DNA of 64,000 nucleotides from Bacillales bacterium (GTDB lineage: Bacteria; Bacillota; Bacilli; Bacillales; DASSOY01). The notes beneath the pieces are model-generated. The model was given only the letters and a program-made list of their open reading frames with translations. It did not search any database and was not told the DNA's origin. The first letter of the stretch is position 1. The number at the start of each line of letters is the position of its first letter. This document shows, piece after piece, positions 18,188-27,175 of the stretch. A program made the translations under genes and the position numbers. The stretch is from positions 16,771 to 80,770 of the forward strand of contig DASSOY010000072.1 in NCBI GenBank assembly GCA_035700025.1, read 5' to 3'.

Positions 18188-18976
18188 ATGGTTGATTCAA
18201 TGAAAACGGAAGAAAAAATCCATTGGAAAAAGTGGATTGAAAACAAAGACCCCGAGGCGGGCGAACAATTGCTTCAATTGTATATGCCGCTCGTCAGTTA
18301 TCACGTTCAGCGCATCGCCGTCGGGCTTCCGCGCGGAATCGATTCGGAAGAACTCCGCAGCCATGCGATGATCGGCCTTTATGACGCTTTAAACAAATTC
18401 GATGCCTCAAGGGATTTGAAGTTCGACACGTATGCGTCCTTCCGGATTCGCGGGGCGATTCTCGACGGTTTGCGAAAAGAGGACTGGATGCCGCGTTCCT
18501 TGCGGGAAAAAATTAGAAGAATCGAAAACGCGATTGAAGACTTGCAACAGCGGCACTTGCGGCCGGTGACGGCACAAGAAGTAGCCGAAGAAGTCGGTCT
18601 CGACGAGGAAGAAGTCGCGGCACTTCAGTCGGAAAGCTTTTTTTCGAACATCTTGTCAATGGACGAGGATACCGGCAGGGAAGAAGGTCCGGCTCACATT
18701 TTAATCGAAGACAAACGAGCGCGATTGCCGGAAAAAGAAGTAATCAAGGAAGAAACTTTACATCATTTAACGGAAATCATCCGAGGGTTGAACGAAAAAG
18801 AACAGCTCGTCGTCAGCTTATTTTACTATGAAGAGTTGACCTTGACGGAGATCGGAAAAGTTCTCGGCCTTTCCACTTCAAGAATTTCGCAAATCCATTC
18901 GAAAGCGTTGTTCCGTCTCCAGCAAGCCATGATACAATCGAACATACATAAGTCAGAGTGGTATGAAGAGGGATAA
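18188..18976 (+). CDS. sigD: Flagellar/motility sigma factor SigD (FliA family)
   Basis: 262-residue alternative sigma factor for late flagellar, chemotaxis and autolysin genes. Region 2 is at about 25-95 (LYMPLVSYHVQRIAVGLPRG, then FDTYASFRIRGAILDGLR), region 3 is central, and the region 4 helix-turn-helix is near residues 210-250 (LTEIGKVLGLSTSRISQIHS). It sits at the operon end, where its distance from the promoter affects motility bistability in B. subtilis. The binding site is AAGGGGG. Confidence 0.97.
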   Translation: MVDSMKTEEKIHWKKWIENKDPEAGEQLLQLYMPLVSYHVQRIAVGLPRGIDSEELRSHAMIGLYDALNKFDASRDLKFDTYASFRIRGAILDGLRKEDWMPRSLREKIRRIENAIEDLQQRHLRPVTAQEVAEEVGLDEEEVAALQSESFFSNILSMDEDTGREEGPAHILIEDKRARLPEKEVIKEETLHHLTEIIRGLNEKEQLVVSLFYYEELTLTEIGKVLGLSTSRISQIHSKALFRLQQAMIQSNIHKSEWYEEG

Positions 18977-18979
18977 AAA

Positions 18980-19420
18980 ATGGTTTCGTTCTTATTGTTT
19001 ATTAGTTTTGTTTTGCATGCCTGCGCCTTTTTCTGGATCTTTCAACTGAAAAAGGAACGAGCAAGCGCTTCGGAAATGGAAAATCTGCTCGCTTTGTATA
19101 TGGAAGAGATGAAGCAAGAAAATACAAGACTCATCGGTCTTCTCGAAGAAAAAGCGGAACAAGCGGACGACGCCCGGCCGCAGGTTGCGGAAACAACGGA
19201 AGTCTCTGAAACGGAGACGGATTTGTCGAAACCTGAACCGGAGAAGGCGGCGACACCCGGCGGGGCAATAGCAGGAAAAAGCGTCGAACCCCCTTACGAA
19301 CCGTCGTTTGAAGCGAAGGTGCTTGCGCTGTCCAAACAAGGCTTGAACCATGAACAAATTGCGAAACAACTCGGACGCGGCAAAGGCGAAGTCGAGTTGT
19401 TGCTGCGTTTGCTGAAATGA
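18980..19420 (+). CDS. swrB: Swarming motility protein SwrB (YlxL)
   Basis: 146-residue single-pass membrane protein. In B. subtilis SwrB promotes FliP-gate and FliF-FliG assembly and thereby SigD activation. There is one N-terminal membrane helix (FLLFISFVLHACAFFWIF), a coiled-coil-prone segment (about 25-60), and a low-complexity acidic/Pro linker. The conserved C-terminal helix-turn-helix-like region is LSKQGLNHEQIAKQLGRGKG. It starts 3 nt after sigD. Identification rests on position, topology and the C-terminal motif. Confidence 0.85.
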   Translation: MVSFLLFISFVLHACAFFWIFQLKKERASASEMENLLALYMEEMKQENTRLIGLLEEKAEQADDARPQVAETTEVSETETDLSKPEPEKAATPGGAIAGKSVEPPYEPSFEAKVLALSKQGLNHEQIAKQLGRGKGEVELLLRLLK

Positions 19421-19452
19421 GTCGTTCCGTTTGAGATCGATCAGTGGAAAAC

Positions 19453-19481
19453 TTGTCACCGGAAGGCGATTATGGTATATT
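19453..19481 (+). promoter_or_regulatory. Sigma-A promoter of rpsB
   Basis: TTGTCA (19453-19458), a 17-bp spacer, then TATATT (19476-19481). It lies 110 bp before the rpsB start and just after swrB, so rpsB need not depend on the fla/che promoter. Confidence 0.75.
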
Positions 19482-19513
19482 AACTGACGGTGCTTATCAC
19501 ACACGTCTGCCGA

Positions 19514-19549
19514 TTTTCGCGAGGGTGCCGCGGTGCGGTGTCGCGAAAA
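19514..19549 (+). promoter_or_regulatory. Hairpin in the rpsB leader
   Basis: Perfect 9-bp stem TTTTCGCGA (19514-19522) with TCGCGAAAA (19541-19549), capped by a nested CCGC-GGT-GCGG hairpin. It lies in the predicted 5' leader, about 40 nt before the rpsB ATG. The A-tract follows on the 3' side rather than a T-tract, so it is not a terminator on this strand. A role in S2 autoregulation is inference. Confidence 0.5.
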
Positions 19550-19590
19550 AGAGACGCGGGCGGAGGAAAAAAACCAAAGGAGGAAACAAG

Positions 19591-20289
19591 ATGGCAGTCA
19601 TTTCTATGAAGCAGCTGCTTGAGGCCGGCGTACATTTCGGCCACCAGACACGCCGTTGGAATCCGAAAATGAAACGTTACATTTTCACGGAAAGAAACGG
19701 CATTTACATTATCGACTTGCAAAAGACGGTGAAAAAAGTCGAGGAAGCTTTCAACTACGTGAAAGAACTCACGGCTGAAGGCGGAAAAGTCTTGTTCGTC
19801 GGAACGAAGAAACAAGCGCAGCATTCCGTGAAAGAGGAAGCTGAACGCGCGGGCATGTTCTACGTGAACCACCGCTGGCTCGGCGGAACGTTGACGAACT
19901 TCGATACCATTCGCAAAAGAATTAAACGTTTGAAAGATCTCGAGAAAATGGAAGAGGACGGCACATTTGAAGTGTTGCCGAAAAAAGAAGTCGTTTTGCT
20001 TAGAAAAGAAAAAGATCGCCTTGAAAAGTTTCTCGGCGGCATAAAAGAGATGAACCGCCTTCCGGACGCGGTGTTCATCATCGATCCGCGCAAGGAACGC
20101 ATCGCGATCGCAGAAGCACGCAAACTGAACATTCCGATCATCGCGATCGTCGACACGAATTGCGATCCGGACGAAGTCGATTATGTCATCCCCGGTAACG
20201 ATGACGCCATTCGCGCGGTTAAGTTGTTAACTTCGAAAATGGCGGATGCCGCACTTGAAGCGAATCAGGGCGAAGAAACGACCGCGTAA
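19591..20289 (+). CDS. rpsB: 30S ribosomal protein S2
   Basis: 232-residue S2 family protein. Signatures are [20 protein letters not shown] at the N-terminus, a central [10 protein letters not shown] and [20 protein letters not shown]. The start is ATG 19591 behind AAAGGAGG. The upstream open frame is leader sequence. The gene is unusually far from tsf (457 bp), with a terminator between them. Confidence 0.98.
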   Translation: MAVISMKQLLEAGVHFGHQTRRWNPKMKRYIFTERNGIYIIDLQKTVKKVEEAFNYVKELTAEGGKVLFVGTKKQAQHSVKEEAERAGMFYVNHRWLGGTLTNFDTIRKRIKRLKDLEKMEEDGTFEVLPKKEVVLLRKEKDRLEKFLGGIKEMNRLPDAVFIIDPRKERIAIAEARKLNIPIIAIVDTNCDPDEVDYVIPGNDDAIRAVKLLTSKMADAALEANQGEETTA

Positions 20290-20385
20290 ATCGAGACCGG
20301 AAGCTGCGGATTGAATCGTCTGTTCGATCCGGAGTACTTCAGTGACGGCAGAGAGATTGATAAATTTAAAGGATTGATAACCAGG

Positions 20386-20432
20386 AAGGGTGATGAAGGG
20401 GAATTAGTGAAAACCCTTTGTCATCCTTTTTT
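20386..20432 (+). terminator. Rho-independent terminator after rpsB
   Basis: Stem AAGGGTGATGAAGGG (20386-20400) pairs with CCCTTTGTCATCCTT (20414-20428) over about 15 positions including a few G-T pairs, followed by T residues to 20432. It uncouples rpsB from tsf transcription. Confidence 0.8.
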
Positions 20433-20746
20433 AAACGGCAGATTTCGAAACCGCAGGAAGTTCATCGTAAATCGAATGTATCGGATACTGACAAATGGTA
20501 CAACATTGTGAACATGGTAAATTGAATGTATCAGGCTCTGACGAATGGTACAATCACTATGAACAAGCGTTCATGGTAAATAGAATGAGGAGGGCTCAAC
20601 AACGCATCGTCGAGTAGACGGTGTTAGACCAACCGGAAACTTATGCTTCGCTGGCTCGGCGATGGGTTGGTCGTACAAGGCTCTGACGAATGGTACAATC
20701 ACTATGAACAAGCGTTCATAGTAAATAGAATGAGGAGGGAACACCA
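20433..20746 (+). repeat. Repeated promoter-like modules ahead of tsf
   Basis: Two 62-bp copies at 20533-20594 and 20678-20739 differ at one base. A degenerate third unit lies 50 bp upstream (about 20463-20532). Each unit holds a CTGACRAATGGTACAAY element whose TGGTACAAT resembles an extended -10 (20496-20504, 20546-20554, 20691-20699). The two full copies then carry an inverted repeat CTATGAAC-AAGC-GTTCATAG (perfect in the second copy) and a GAGGAGGG ribosome binding site. Only the second copy is followed by a start codon (tsf). Between the copies, 20595-20677 folds into two hairpins: CATCGTC/GACGGTG (20605-20623) and GACCAACC/GGTTGGTC (20627-20672). Confidence 0.75.
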
Positions 20747-21631
20747 ATGGCAGTAACGGCAAAAATGGTAAAAGAACTGCGCGAGAAAACGGGCGCCGGC
20801 ATGATGGATTGCAAAAAGGCGCTGACTGAAACGAATGGAGACTTGGAGAAAGCCATCGATTTTCTCCGTGAAAAGGGCATATCGAAGGCGGCCAAGAAAG
20901 CGGACCGCATTGCCGCGGAAGGGTTGGCTTACATTAAGGCGGAAGGAGATTCCGCTGTGATTGTCGAGGTCAATTCGGAAACGGATTTCGTTGCGAAAAA
21001 CGATAATTTCAAGGCATTGATCGAAACGGTTGCGGGGCAATTGCTGAAGGCGCGCCCGCGCACGGTCGAAGAAGCTCTTTCACAAGATGTAGAAGGCGGC
21101 GAAGGGACCGTTCAAGATTTGCTCAATAACGCAATCGCGAAAATCGGCGAAAAAATCTCCTTGCGTCGTTTTCAAATCGTCGACAAAGACTCCGGGGATT
21201 CTTTTGGCGAGTATTTGCACATGGGCGGCTCGATCGCGGCTTTAACCGTGCTTGAAGGAACCGGAAAAGAGGATACGGCGAGAGACGTCGCGATGCACGT
21301 GGCTGCTATCAATCCGCGCTACTTGTCCCGCGAACAAGTCGTTCAGGAAGAAGTTGATCAAGAGCGGGAAACGCTGAAAGCACAGGCGTTGAATGAAGGA
21401 AAACCCGAACATATTGTCGAAAAAATGGTGGAAGGCCGTCTGAACAAATGGTTTGAAGAAATTTGCCTGCTTGACCAGCCTTTCGTAAAAGATCCCGATC
21501 AAAAGGTCGGTAAATACGTAAAGGCCAATGGATCTGCCGTAAAATCTTTCGCCCGTTATGCTGTAGGGGAAGGGATCGAAAAACGGGAAGAAAATTTTGC
21601 GGAAGAAGTACAATCGCAAATAAGAAAATAA
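20747..21631 (+). CDS. tsf: Elongation factor Ts
   Basis: 294-residue nucleotide exchange factor for EF-Tu. The N-terminal UBA-like helix bundle has the family signature [18 protein letters not shown]. The TDFVAKN motif, essential for contacting EF-Tu, is near residues 80-86. Its own ribosome binding site GAGGAGGG lies in the second copy of a duplicated upstream module. A terminator follows. Confidence 0.98.
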   Translation: MAVTAKMVKELREKTGAGMMDCKKALTETNGDLEKAIDFLREKGISKAAKKADRIAAEGLAYIKAEGDSAVIVEVNSETDFVAKNDNFKALIETVAGQLLKARPRTVEEALSQDVEGGEGTVQDLLNNAIAKIGEKISLRRFQIVDKDSGDSFGEYLHMGGSIAALTVLEGTGKEDTARDVAMHVAAINPRYLSREQVVQEEVDQERETLKAQALNEGKPEHIVEKMVEGRLNKWFEEICLLDQPFVKDPDQKVGKYVKANGSAVKSFARYAVGEGIEKREENFAEEVQSQIRK

Positions 21632-21635
21632 CGGG

Positions 21636-21661
21636 AAGGGGACACATCGTGTTCCCTTTTT
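21636..21661 (+). terminator. Terminator after tsf
   Basis: AGGGGACAC (21637-21645), 3-nt loop, GTGTTCCCT (21649-21657), then a T-run. It separates tsf from pyrH. pyrH presumably relies on readthrough or on a promoter in 21662-21700 that I cannot identify confidently. Confidence 0.8.
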
Positions 21662-21712
21662 CCGAACGAATCCATAAGTTACTTCAATCATACTTCAAGC
21701 ATGGAGGTCAAT

Positions 21713-22435
21713 ATGTCGGAACCGAAGTATCGTCGCGTGGTGTTGAAATTAAGCGGAGAAGCCTTAGCAGGTGAAAATCGTTACGGGATCGAACCGGCGG
21801 TCATCCAATCGATTGCCGAACAAGTGAAGGACATCGTCGACCTCGGCGTGGAAGTGGCCATCGTCGTCGGCGCCGGCAATATTTGGCGCGGAAAAACGGG
21901 CAGCGAAATGGGCATGGATCGCGCCACAGCCGATTATATGGGAATGTTGGCGACGGTGATGAACGCGATGGCCTTGCAAGACAGTTTGGAGAATATCGCT
22001 GTCGAAACGCGTGTGCAAACATCGATTGAAATGCGCCAAGTTGCCGAACCGTACATTCGCCGTAAAGCGATTCGTCATCTAGAAAAGAAACGCGTTGTGA
22101 TTTTTGCTGCCGGAACGGGCAATCCGTATTTCACCACAGATACGACGGCTGCCTTGCGCGCAGCCGAAATCGAGGCGGAAGTGATCTTGATGGCGAAAAA
22201 CAACGTTGATGGCGTTTATAACGCTGATCCTTCCGTTGACGAAAACGCAACGAAGTATCAAACGTTGTCCTATTTGGATGTTTTGAAAAAACAACTTGCG
22301 GTCATGGATTCAACGGCATCATCGTTGTGCATGGATAACGACATTCCGCTTGTCGTGTTCTCGATTATGGAGAACGGCAACATTCGCCGGGCTGTGCTGG
22401 GAGAATCCATCGGAACCGTCGTAAAGGGGAAATAA
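21713..22435 (+). CDS. pyrH: Uridylate kinase (UMP kinase)
   Basis: 240-residue amino-acid-kinase-fold enzyme converting UMP and ATP to UDP and ADP. Signatures are [12 protein letters not shown] near the N-terminus, [31 protein letters not shown] and a C-terminal [14 protein letters not shown] start at ATG 21713 behind GGAGG. An earlier in-frame ATG at 21701 overlaps that site. frr starts 4 nt after the stop. Confidence 0.97.
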   Translation: MSEPKYRRVVLKLSGEALAGENRYGIEPAVIQSIAEQVKDIVDLGVEVAIVVGAGNIWRGKTGSEMGMDRATADYMGMLATVMNAMALQDSLENIAVETRVQTSIEMRQVAEPYIRRKAIRHLEKKRVVIFAAGTGNPYFTTDTTAALRAAEIEAEVILMAKNNVDGVYNADPSVDENATKYQTLSYLDVLKKQLAVMDSTASSLCMDNDIPLVVFSIMENGNIRRAVLGESIGTVVKGK

Positions 22436-22439
22436 GCAA

Positions 22440-22997
22440 ATGTCGAATGAAGTGATCAAGAACGCAAAAGAAAAGATGGAAAAAGCGGTGGCCGCATACC
22501 GCCGTGAATTGGCGACCGTGCGTGCCGGCAGAGCCACTCCGTCGTTGCTCGACAAAGTTACCGTCGATTATTACGGAGCGGTTACTCCGTTGAACCAGCT
22601 GGCGAGCGTGACAGCTCCCGAAGCTCGTTTGCTCGTCATTCAACCGTATGACAAATCGATTCTCGGTGATATTGAAAAAGCCATTTTGAAAGCGGATCTC
22701 GGACTTTCTCCTTCCAACGACGGCGACTTGATTCGCATCTCGATTCCGCAATTGAACGAAGAGAGGCGCCAAGAACTCGTCAAAGTCGTGAGAAAGTATG
22801 CCGAGGAAGCCAAGGTCGCTGTGCGCAATGTACGGCGCGACGCCAATGACGAACTTAAGAAAGAACAAAAGAATGGTGATCTCACCGAAGACGAACTTCG
22901 CCGCGAGACGGACGACGTTCAGAAGATTACCGACGACCACATTGCGACCGTCGACCGATTGACTGCCGAAAAAGAAAAAGAAATGATGGAAGTGTAA
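22440..22997 (+). CDS. frr: Ribosome recycling factor
   Basis: 185 residues, the standard RRF length. It splits post-termination ribosomes with EF-G. The conserved stretches are [20 protein letters not shown] and [18 protein letters not shown], and the long helices of domain I are evident. Closely spaced to pyrH and followed by a terminator. Confidence 0.98.
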   Translation: MSNEVIKNAKEKMEKAVAAYRRELATVRAGRATPSLLDKVTVDYYGAVTPLNQLASVTAPEARLLVIQPYDKSILGDIEKAILKADLGLSPSNDGDLIRISIPQLNEERRQELVKVVRKYAEEAKVAVRNVRRDANDELKKEQKNGDLTEDELRRETDDVQKITDDHIATVDRLTAEKEKEMMEV

Positions 22998-23021
22998 CGG
23001 GATTGGCGATACAATAGACGT

Positions 23022-23054
23022 AAAAGCCCTCCATATTTGTGCGAGGGCTTTTCG
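23022..23054 (+). terminator. Terminator after frr
   Basis: Perfect 10-bp stem AAAAGCCCTC (23022-23031) and GAGGGCTTTT (23043-23052). It ends about 20 nt before the uppS start, so uppS needs readthrough or an overlapping promoter. Confidence 0.75.
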
Positions 23055-23075
23055 TCAGACAATGGGGGAAATCGG

Positions 23076-23834
23076 ATGCTGGGGAAATTTTCGATGAAAA
23101 GCGGAGGTTCCGATCGTTCGGAATCGCTCGATCCGTTGAACGTGCCAAAACATATTGCCATTATTATGGATGGCAACGGGAGATGGGCAAAAAAACGCGG
23201 ACTGCCAAGGGTGGCCGGTCACCGCGAAGGCATGAAAGTCGTTCGCAACACGGTGATCCGATGCAGCCAACTTGGTGTCGAGGCATTGACGCTGTATGCT
23301 TTCTCAACGGAAAATTGGAAACGCCCGCGCCCGGAAATCGATTTTCTCATGAAACTTCCCGGCAAATTTTTAACTACGTATTTGCCTGAACTCGTCGAAG
23401 AAAATGTGCAAGTCCGCACAATGGGAAGCCGGGAAAAGCTGCCGAACCATACACAAAAAGCGGTGGAGCAGGCCATCGAACAAACAAAAGACAACACCGG
23501 TCTCATCTTGAATTTTGCCTTGAACTACGGCAGCCGATTCGAAATTGTCGAAGCGGTCAAAGCGCTTTCCAAAGATGTGAAAACCGGCAAAGTCGTGATT
23601 GACGATATCGATGAGGCATTAATGTCCGCATACATGTTTTCTCCTTCGCTCGGCGATCCGGATTTGCTCATTCGCACGAGCGGCGAGATTCGCTTGAGCA
23701 ATTTTATGCTTTGGCAATTGGCGTATACGGAACTTTGGTTCACAAACGTGTTATGGCCGGATTTCAAAGAAGAACAGCTCCACGAAGCGATTGCTGAATA
23801 CCAAAAACGCGGAAGGCGATTCGGCAGCGTATGA
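23076..23834 (+). CDS. uppS: Undecaprenyl diphosphate synthase
   Basis: 252-residue cis-prenyltransferase making the C55 lipid carrier for peptidoglycan and teichoic acids. The catalytic Asp is D32 in IIMDGNGRW, followed by the VAGHREGM motif. The LYAFSTENWKRP and DLLIRTSGEIRLSNFMLWQ motifs are intact. The start is ATG 23076 with GGGGGAAA upstream. It precedes cdsA, as usual. Confidence 0.97.
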   Translation: MLGKFSMKSGGSDRSESLDPLNVPKHIAIIMDGNGRWAKKRGLPRVAGHREGMKVVRNTVIRCSQLGVEALTLYAFSTENWKRPRPEIDFLMKLPGKFLTTYLPELVEENVQVRTMGSREKLPNHTQKAVEQAIEQTKDNTGLILNFALNYGSRFEIVEAVKALSKDVKTGKVVIDDIDEALMSAYMFSPSLGDPDLLIRTSGEIRLSNFMLWQLAYTELWFTNVLWPDFKEEQLHEAIAEYQKRGRRFGSV

Positions 23835-23867
23835 TCGGTTTTCCCTATCGGAAAGGAGGATGCCTTT

Positions 23868-24644
23868 TTGAAACAACGCTTTGTGACCGGCACGTTGGCC
23901 GGCATCTTTTTCTTGCTTGCTGCCCTGTGGGGCGGTCCCTTTTTTACGACGGTTGTCACCTTGCTGGCCGGCGTCGGTTTTTGGGAGTTTTTGCGGATGA
24001 AACATTTCAGCCTCCTTTCCGTTCCCGGGGTGGTCGGTGTTGCGGCGATCTTGCTGCTCGTCCCGGTTTCGCTTTCTCTTCCCGTTGAACCGGTTCACGT
24101 GTTGCTGCTCCTGTTTGTGCTGTTACTGTTTTACACCGTTTGGTCGCAAAACGACTTTACTTTCGACGACGCGGCGTTTGTTTTTCTGGCGATTTTCTAC
24201 GTCGGCTTCGGTTTTCATTATATGCTCCTTATCCGGTTTGAAGATCACGGATTCCGTGCCTTGCTTTTCGTCTTGCTGTTAATCTGGTCTTCGGACAGCG
24301 GGGCCTATTTTTGCGGAAGCGCGTTTGGCAAGAGGAAACTGCTGCCGTCGATCAGCCCGAAAAAAACGGTGGAAGGCGCCGTCGGCGGCATTTGCGCAGC
24401 TGTCATCGTCGCAATTGGGTTTCAATTGCTTTTTCCGGTGGCGGACGGATGGTCTCAATCGCTATTCGCTGCAGTCGTCATTTCTGTTCTCGGTCAATTC
24501 GGCGATTTGATCGAGTCCGCTTTCAAACGCCATTACGGCGTGAAGGATTCGGGAACGTTGCTGCCCGGACACGGCGGGATTCTTGACCGGTGCGACAGTT
24601 GGTTGATCGTACTGCCGGTCGTTTATTTGCTGAATGTCGTATAA
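23868..24644 (+). CDS. cdsA: Phosphatidate cytidylyltransferase
   Basis: 258-residue polytopic membrane enzyme producing CDP-diacylglycerol for phospholipid synthesis. The CDS signature is near the C-terminus: GDLIESAFKRHYGVKDSGTL, then LPGHGGILDRCDSW. SDSGAYFCGSAFGKRKLLP and ISPKKTVEG also fit. The start is TTG 23868 behind AAAGGAGGA. Confidence 0.96.
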   Translation: MKQRFVTGTLAGIFFLLAALWGGPFFTTVVTLLAGVGFWEFLRMKHFSLLSVPGVVGVAAILLLVPVSLSLPVEPVHVLLLLFVLLLFYTVWSQNDFTFDDAAFVFLAIFYVGFGFHYMLLIRFEDHGFRALLFVLLLIWSSDSGAYFCGSAFGKRKLLPSISPKKTVEGAVGGICAAVIVAIGFQLLFPVADGWSQSLFAAVVISVLGQFGDLIESAFKRHYGVKDSGTLLPGHGGILDRCDSWLIVLPVVYLLNVV

Positions 24645-24662
24645 CAAGGATGGGGTCGTTTT

Positions 24663-25808
24663 ATGAAAAAAATCAGTTTGCTCGGTGCAACGGGGTCGAT
24701 CGGCCGTCAAACGCTTGACGTCATCGCTTCACACCGGGAAACTTTCGCCCTTGCCGCGATGGCTTTTGGAAAAAACGTGGCATCGGCGCTTGAGATTATA
24801 CATACGTTTCAACCAAAGCTCGTTTGTGCCGAAACGAAAGAAGTTCATGATGCTCTGCTCGCTCACGTGCCGGCGGGGGTGAAGGTCGTATTCGGCAGGG
24901 AAGGACTCATTGAAGTCGCCACCTTTGACGATGCCGACTTCGTCTTAAACGCGTTATTAGGAAGCGTTGGGCTCGAGTCGACTCTTGCGGCGATCGAGGC
25001 CGGGAAAACGCTCGGTTTTGCCAATAAAGAAACGCTCGTGACGGCCGGTCATCTTGTCACCGCAGCCGCCGACAGACGGGGCGTTGCGATTCTTCCCGTC
25101 GACAGCGAGCATTCGGCGATTTTTCAATGTTTGCGCGGCGAAAACAAAAGGGATGCGGCAAAGTTGATCTTGACGGCATCGGGTGGAAGTTTTCGCGACA
25201 AAACGCGCGAACAGTTGCAAGGGGTAACGGTCGATGAAGCGCTCAACCACCCGAACTGGTCGATGGGCGCGAAGATTACCATCGATTCGGCGACGATGAT
25301 GAATAAAGGGCTTGAAGTGATTGAAGCGCATTGGCTGTTCAACATGCCATATGAACGAATCGACGTCCTCTTGCACCGGGAGAGCATTGTTCATTCGTTA
25401 GTGGAATTTACCGACACGAGCGTTCTCGCCCAGCTCGGAATGCCGGACATGAGAGTGCCGATTCAATATGCTTTGTCGTATCCGAACAGGCTTGAATTGA
25501 ACGGAGCAAAAAGGTTAAACTTATGGGAAACAGGCACGCTTCATTTTGAAAAGTGCGATTTTCGCCGCTTTCGCTGTCTCGCGTTCGCGTATGAGGCCGG
25601 GAAAACGGGGGGAACGGCGACGACGGTTTTGAACGCCGCCAATGAAGAGGCTGTACAGTTATTTTTAAATGGACAAATCGAGTTTTTGCAGATCGAATCG
25701 ATGATCGAAAAGGCACTGTCGCGGCACGAGACCGTCCAGCGGCCGGATTTGGAAACGATCGTAGCTGTTGACCGAGAGACGCGCGATTTCGTCAGGACAG
25801 TTGTTTAA
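24663..25808 (+). CDS. dxr: 1-deoxy-D-xylulose 5-phosphate reductoisomerase
   Basis: 381-residue enzyme forming MEP in the non-mevalonate isoprenoid pathway, which supplies the substrate of UppS encoded nearby. The NADPH-binding [14 protein letters not shown] is at the start. Catalytic-site segments include [41 protein letters not shown] and the C-terminal NAANEEAV. It spans the usual length. Confidence 0.97.
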   Translation: MKKISLLGATGSIGRQTLDVIASHRETFALAAMAFGKNVASALEIIHTFQPKLVCAETKEVHDALLAHVPAGVKVVFGREGLIEVATFDDADFVLNALLGSVGLESTLAAIEAGKTLGFANKETLVTAGHLVTAAADRRGVAILPVDSEHSAIFQCLRGENKRDAAKLILTASGGSFRDKTREQLQGVTVDEALNHPNWSMGAKITIDSATMMNKGLEVIEAHWLFNMPYERIDVLLHRESIVHSLVEFTDTSVLAQLGMPDMRVPIQYALSYPNRLELNGAKRLNLWETGTLHFEKCDFRRFRCLAFAYEAGKTGGTATTVLNAANEEAVQLFLNGQIEFLQIESMIEKALSRHETVQRPDLETIVAVDRETRDFVRTVV

Positions 25809-25828
25809 CAAAAAAAGGTGGGTCTTCA

Positions 25829-27097
25829 ATGGAAACGTTTATTGCGATAGTCATTATTTTCGGGTTGCTGATCTCGATTCACGAATTGGGCCACCTGATT
25901 ATGGCGAAACGAGCAGGCATTTTGTGCAGGGAGTTTGCCATCGGATTCGGACCGAAGCTTTTTTCGATTCGTAAAAACGAAACGATTTACACGATTCGGT
26001 TGTTGCCCATCGGCGGTTTCGTGCGCATGGCCGGAGAAGACCCGGAGACGATCGAACTGAAACCGGGTCAACGCGTCGGTCTTACCTTCAATCGCGAGGG
26101 AGAAGTCGATCGGATCATCGTCAATCATCAATCGAAGCATCCGGACGCTCGTTTCGTCACCGTGGAGACGTCCGATTTGGAACGCGATTTGTTCATTCGC
26201 GGAATGGAAAGCGAAGACGGATCCATCGAAACCTTCCGCGTCCATGAAAAGGCGGATTTCATCATCGACGAACAAGCGGTGCAAATCGCGCCGCTTCACA
26301 GGCAGTTCGCATCAAAACCGGTATGGGACCGCGTTTTGGCCATTTTTGCAGGACCATTCATGAATTTCTTCCTCGCGTTTTTGCTTTTTGTTATCTATGC
26401 TCTGATTAACGGCATCCCGACACATGAAGCAAAGCTCGGCAAACTGATCCCGAATCAGCCGGCGATCGAATCGGGCTTGCACCAAGGCGACCGAGTATTG
26501 GCGGTCAACGGCAATCCGGTCAATTCTTGGAGAGAACTTGTCACCGTCATTCAAAACCATCCGGGAGAAAGCCTCGTTTTTAAAATTAAACGCGGGGATA
26601 CTGTTAAAAAAATTTCCGTTACGCCGCGGGCGCAAAAAATGAACAACGGCGAAGTGGAAGGCAAAATTGGTGCTTATGAAGCGATGAGATATTCGTTTAT
26701 CGGTTCGTTTCACTATGGGTTGGTGAAAACCGCGCAGTGGTCGACCGTCATTTTCGATGCCGTCGGCAAGCTCGTTACTGGACAGATCGGTTTGAACAGC
26801 TTGTCGGGACCGGTAGGTATCTACAATTATACGGGCGTCGTCGCGCAAAACAGCGGAATTTCCGGTTTGATGCAATGGGCGGCCGCGTTAAGCATCAACA
26901 TCGGTATTTTTAATTTATTGCCGCTCCCCGCTCTCGACGGTGGAAGGTTGTTGTTCCTTTTCTTCGAAGCGCTGCGCGGCAAACCGGTCGATCCGCAAAA
27001 GGAATCGCTCATGCATTTGGTCGGCTTCGCCTTTTTGCTGTTGCTCATGATCGTGGTCACTTGGAACGACATTCATCAATTTTTTCTTAATCAATAA
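25829..27097 (+). CDS. rseP: Site-2 intramembrane zinc metalloprotease RseP/RasP
   Basis: 422-residue membrane protease cleaving anti-sigma factors and leftover signal peptides. The zinc motif HELGH is at residues 18-22 in the first membrane helix. A PDZ domain occupies about 200-290 (GLHQGDRVLAVNGNPVNSW). The second conserved motif is NLLPLPALDGGR with the third zinc ligand Asp. A C-terminal membrane helix follows. The binding site is AAAGGTGGG. Confidence 0.96.
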   Translation: METFIAIVIIFGLLISIHELGHLIMAKRAGILCREFAIGFGPKLFSIRKNETIYTIRLLPIGGFVRMAGEDPETIELKPGQRVGLTFNREGEVDRIIVNHQSKHPDARFVTVETSDLERDLFIRGMESEDGSIETFRVHEKADFIIDEQAVQIAPLHRQFASKPVWDRVLAIFAGPFMNFFLAFLLFVIYALINGIPTHEAKLGKLIPNQPAIESGLHQGDRVLAVNGNPVNSWRELVTVIQNHPGESLVFKIKRGDTVKKISVTPRAQKMNNGEVEGKIGAYEAMRYSFIGSFHYGLVKTAQWSTVIFDAVGKLVTGQIGLNSLSGPVGIYNYTGVVAQNSGISGLMQWAAALSINIGIFNLLPLPALDGGRLLFLFFEALRGKPVDPQKESLMHLVGFAFLLLLMIVVTWNDIHQFFLNQ

Positions 27098-27112
27098 ATG
27101 AAAAATAGGCTA

Positions 27113-27150
27113 CAGCGGACCGCCGATTCGTTGGTCGGCGTCGTCCGCTG
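27113..27150 (+). promoter_or_regulatory. Long hairpin between rseP and proS
   Basis: CAGCGGAC (27113-27120) pairs perfectly with GTCCGCTG (27143-27150), with an inner stem CGCCGA (27121-27126) and TCGGCG (27135-27140). It is not followed by a T-tract, so termination is doubtful. The proS start is 25 nt downstream. Confidence 0.5.
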
Positions 27151-27175
27151 AATTTCTTGGACAGAGGTGCGGAAA

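Noticed and set aside
20311..20511. 66-codon open frame downstream of rpsB
   Set aside because: It runs through the terminator and the degenerate repeat, has no good ribosome binding site and no family features.
20533..20739. CRISPR-like or mobile-element interpretation of the tsf upstream repeats
   Set aside because: Only two to three units with unequal spacing, no spacers of uniform length, no cas genes, no transposase and no target-site duplication. Local duplication is simpler.
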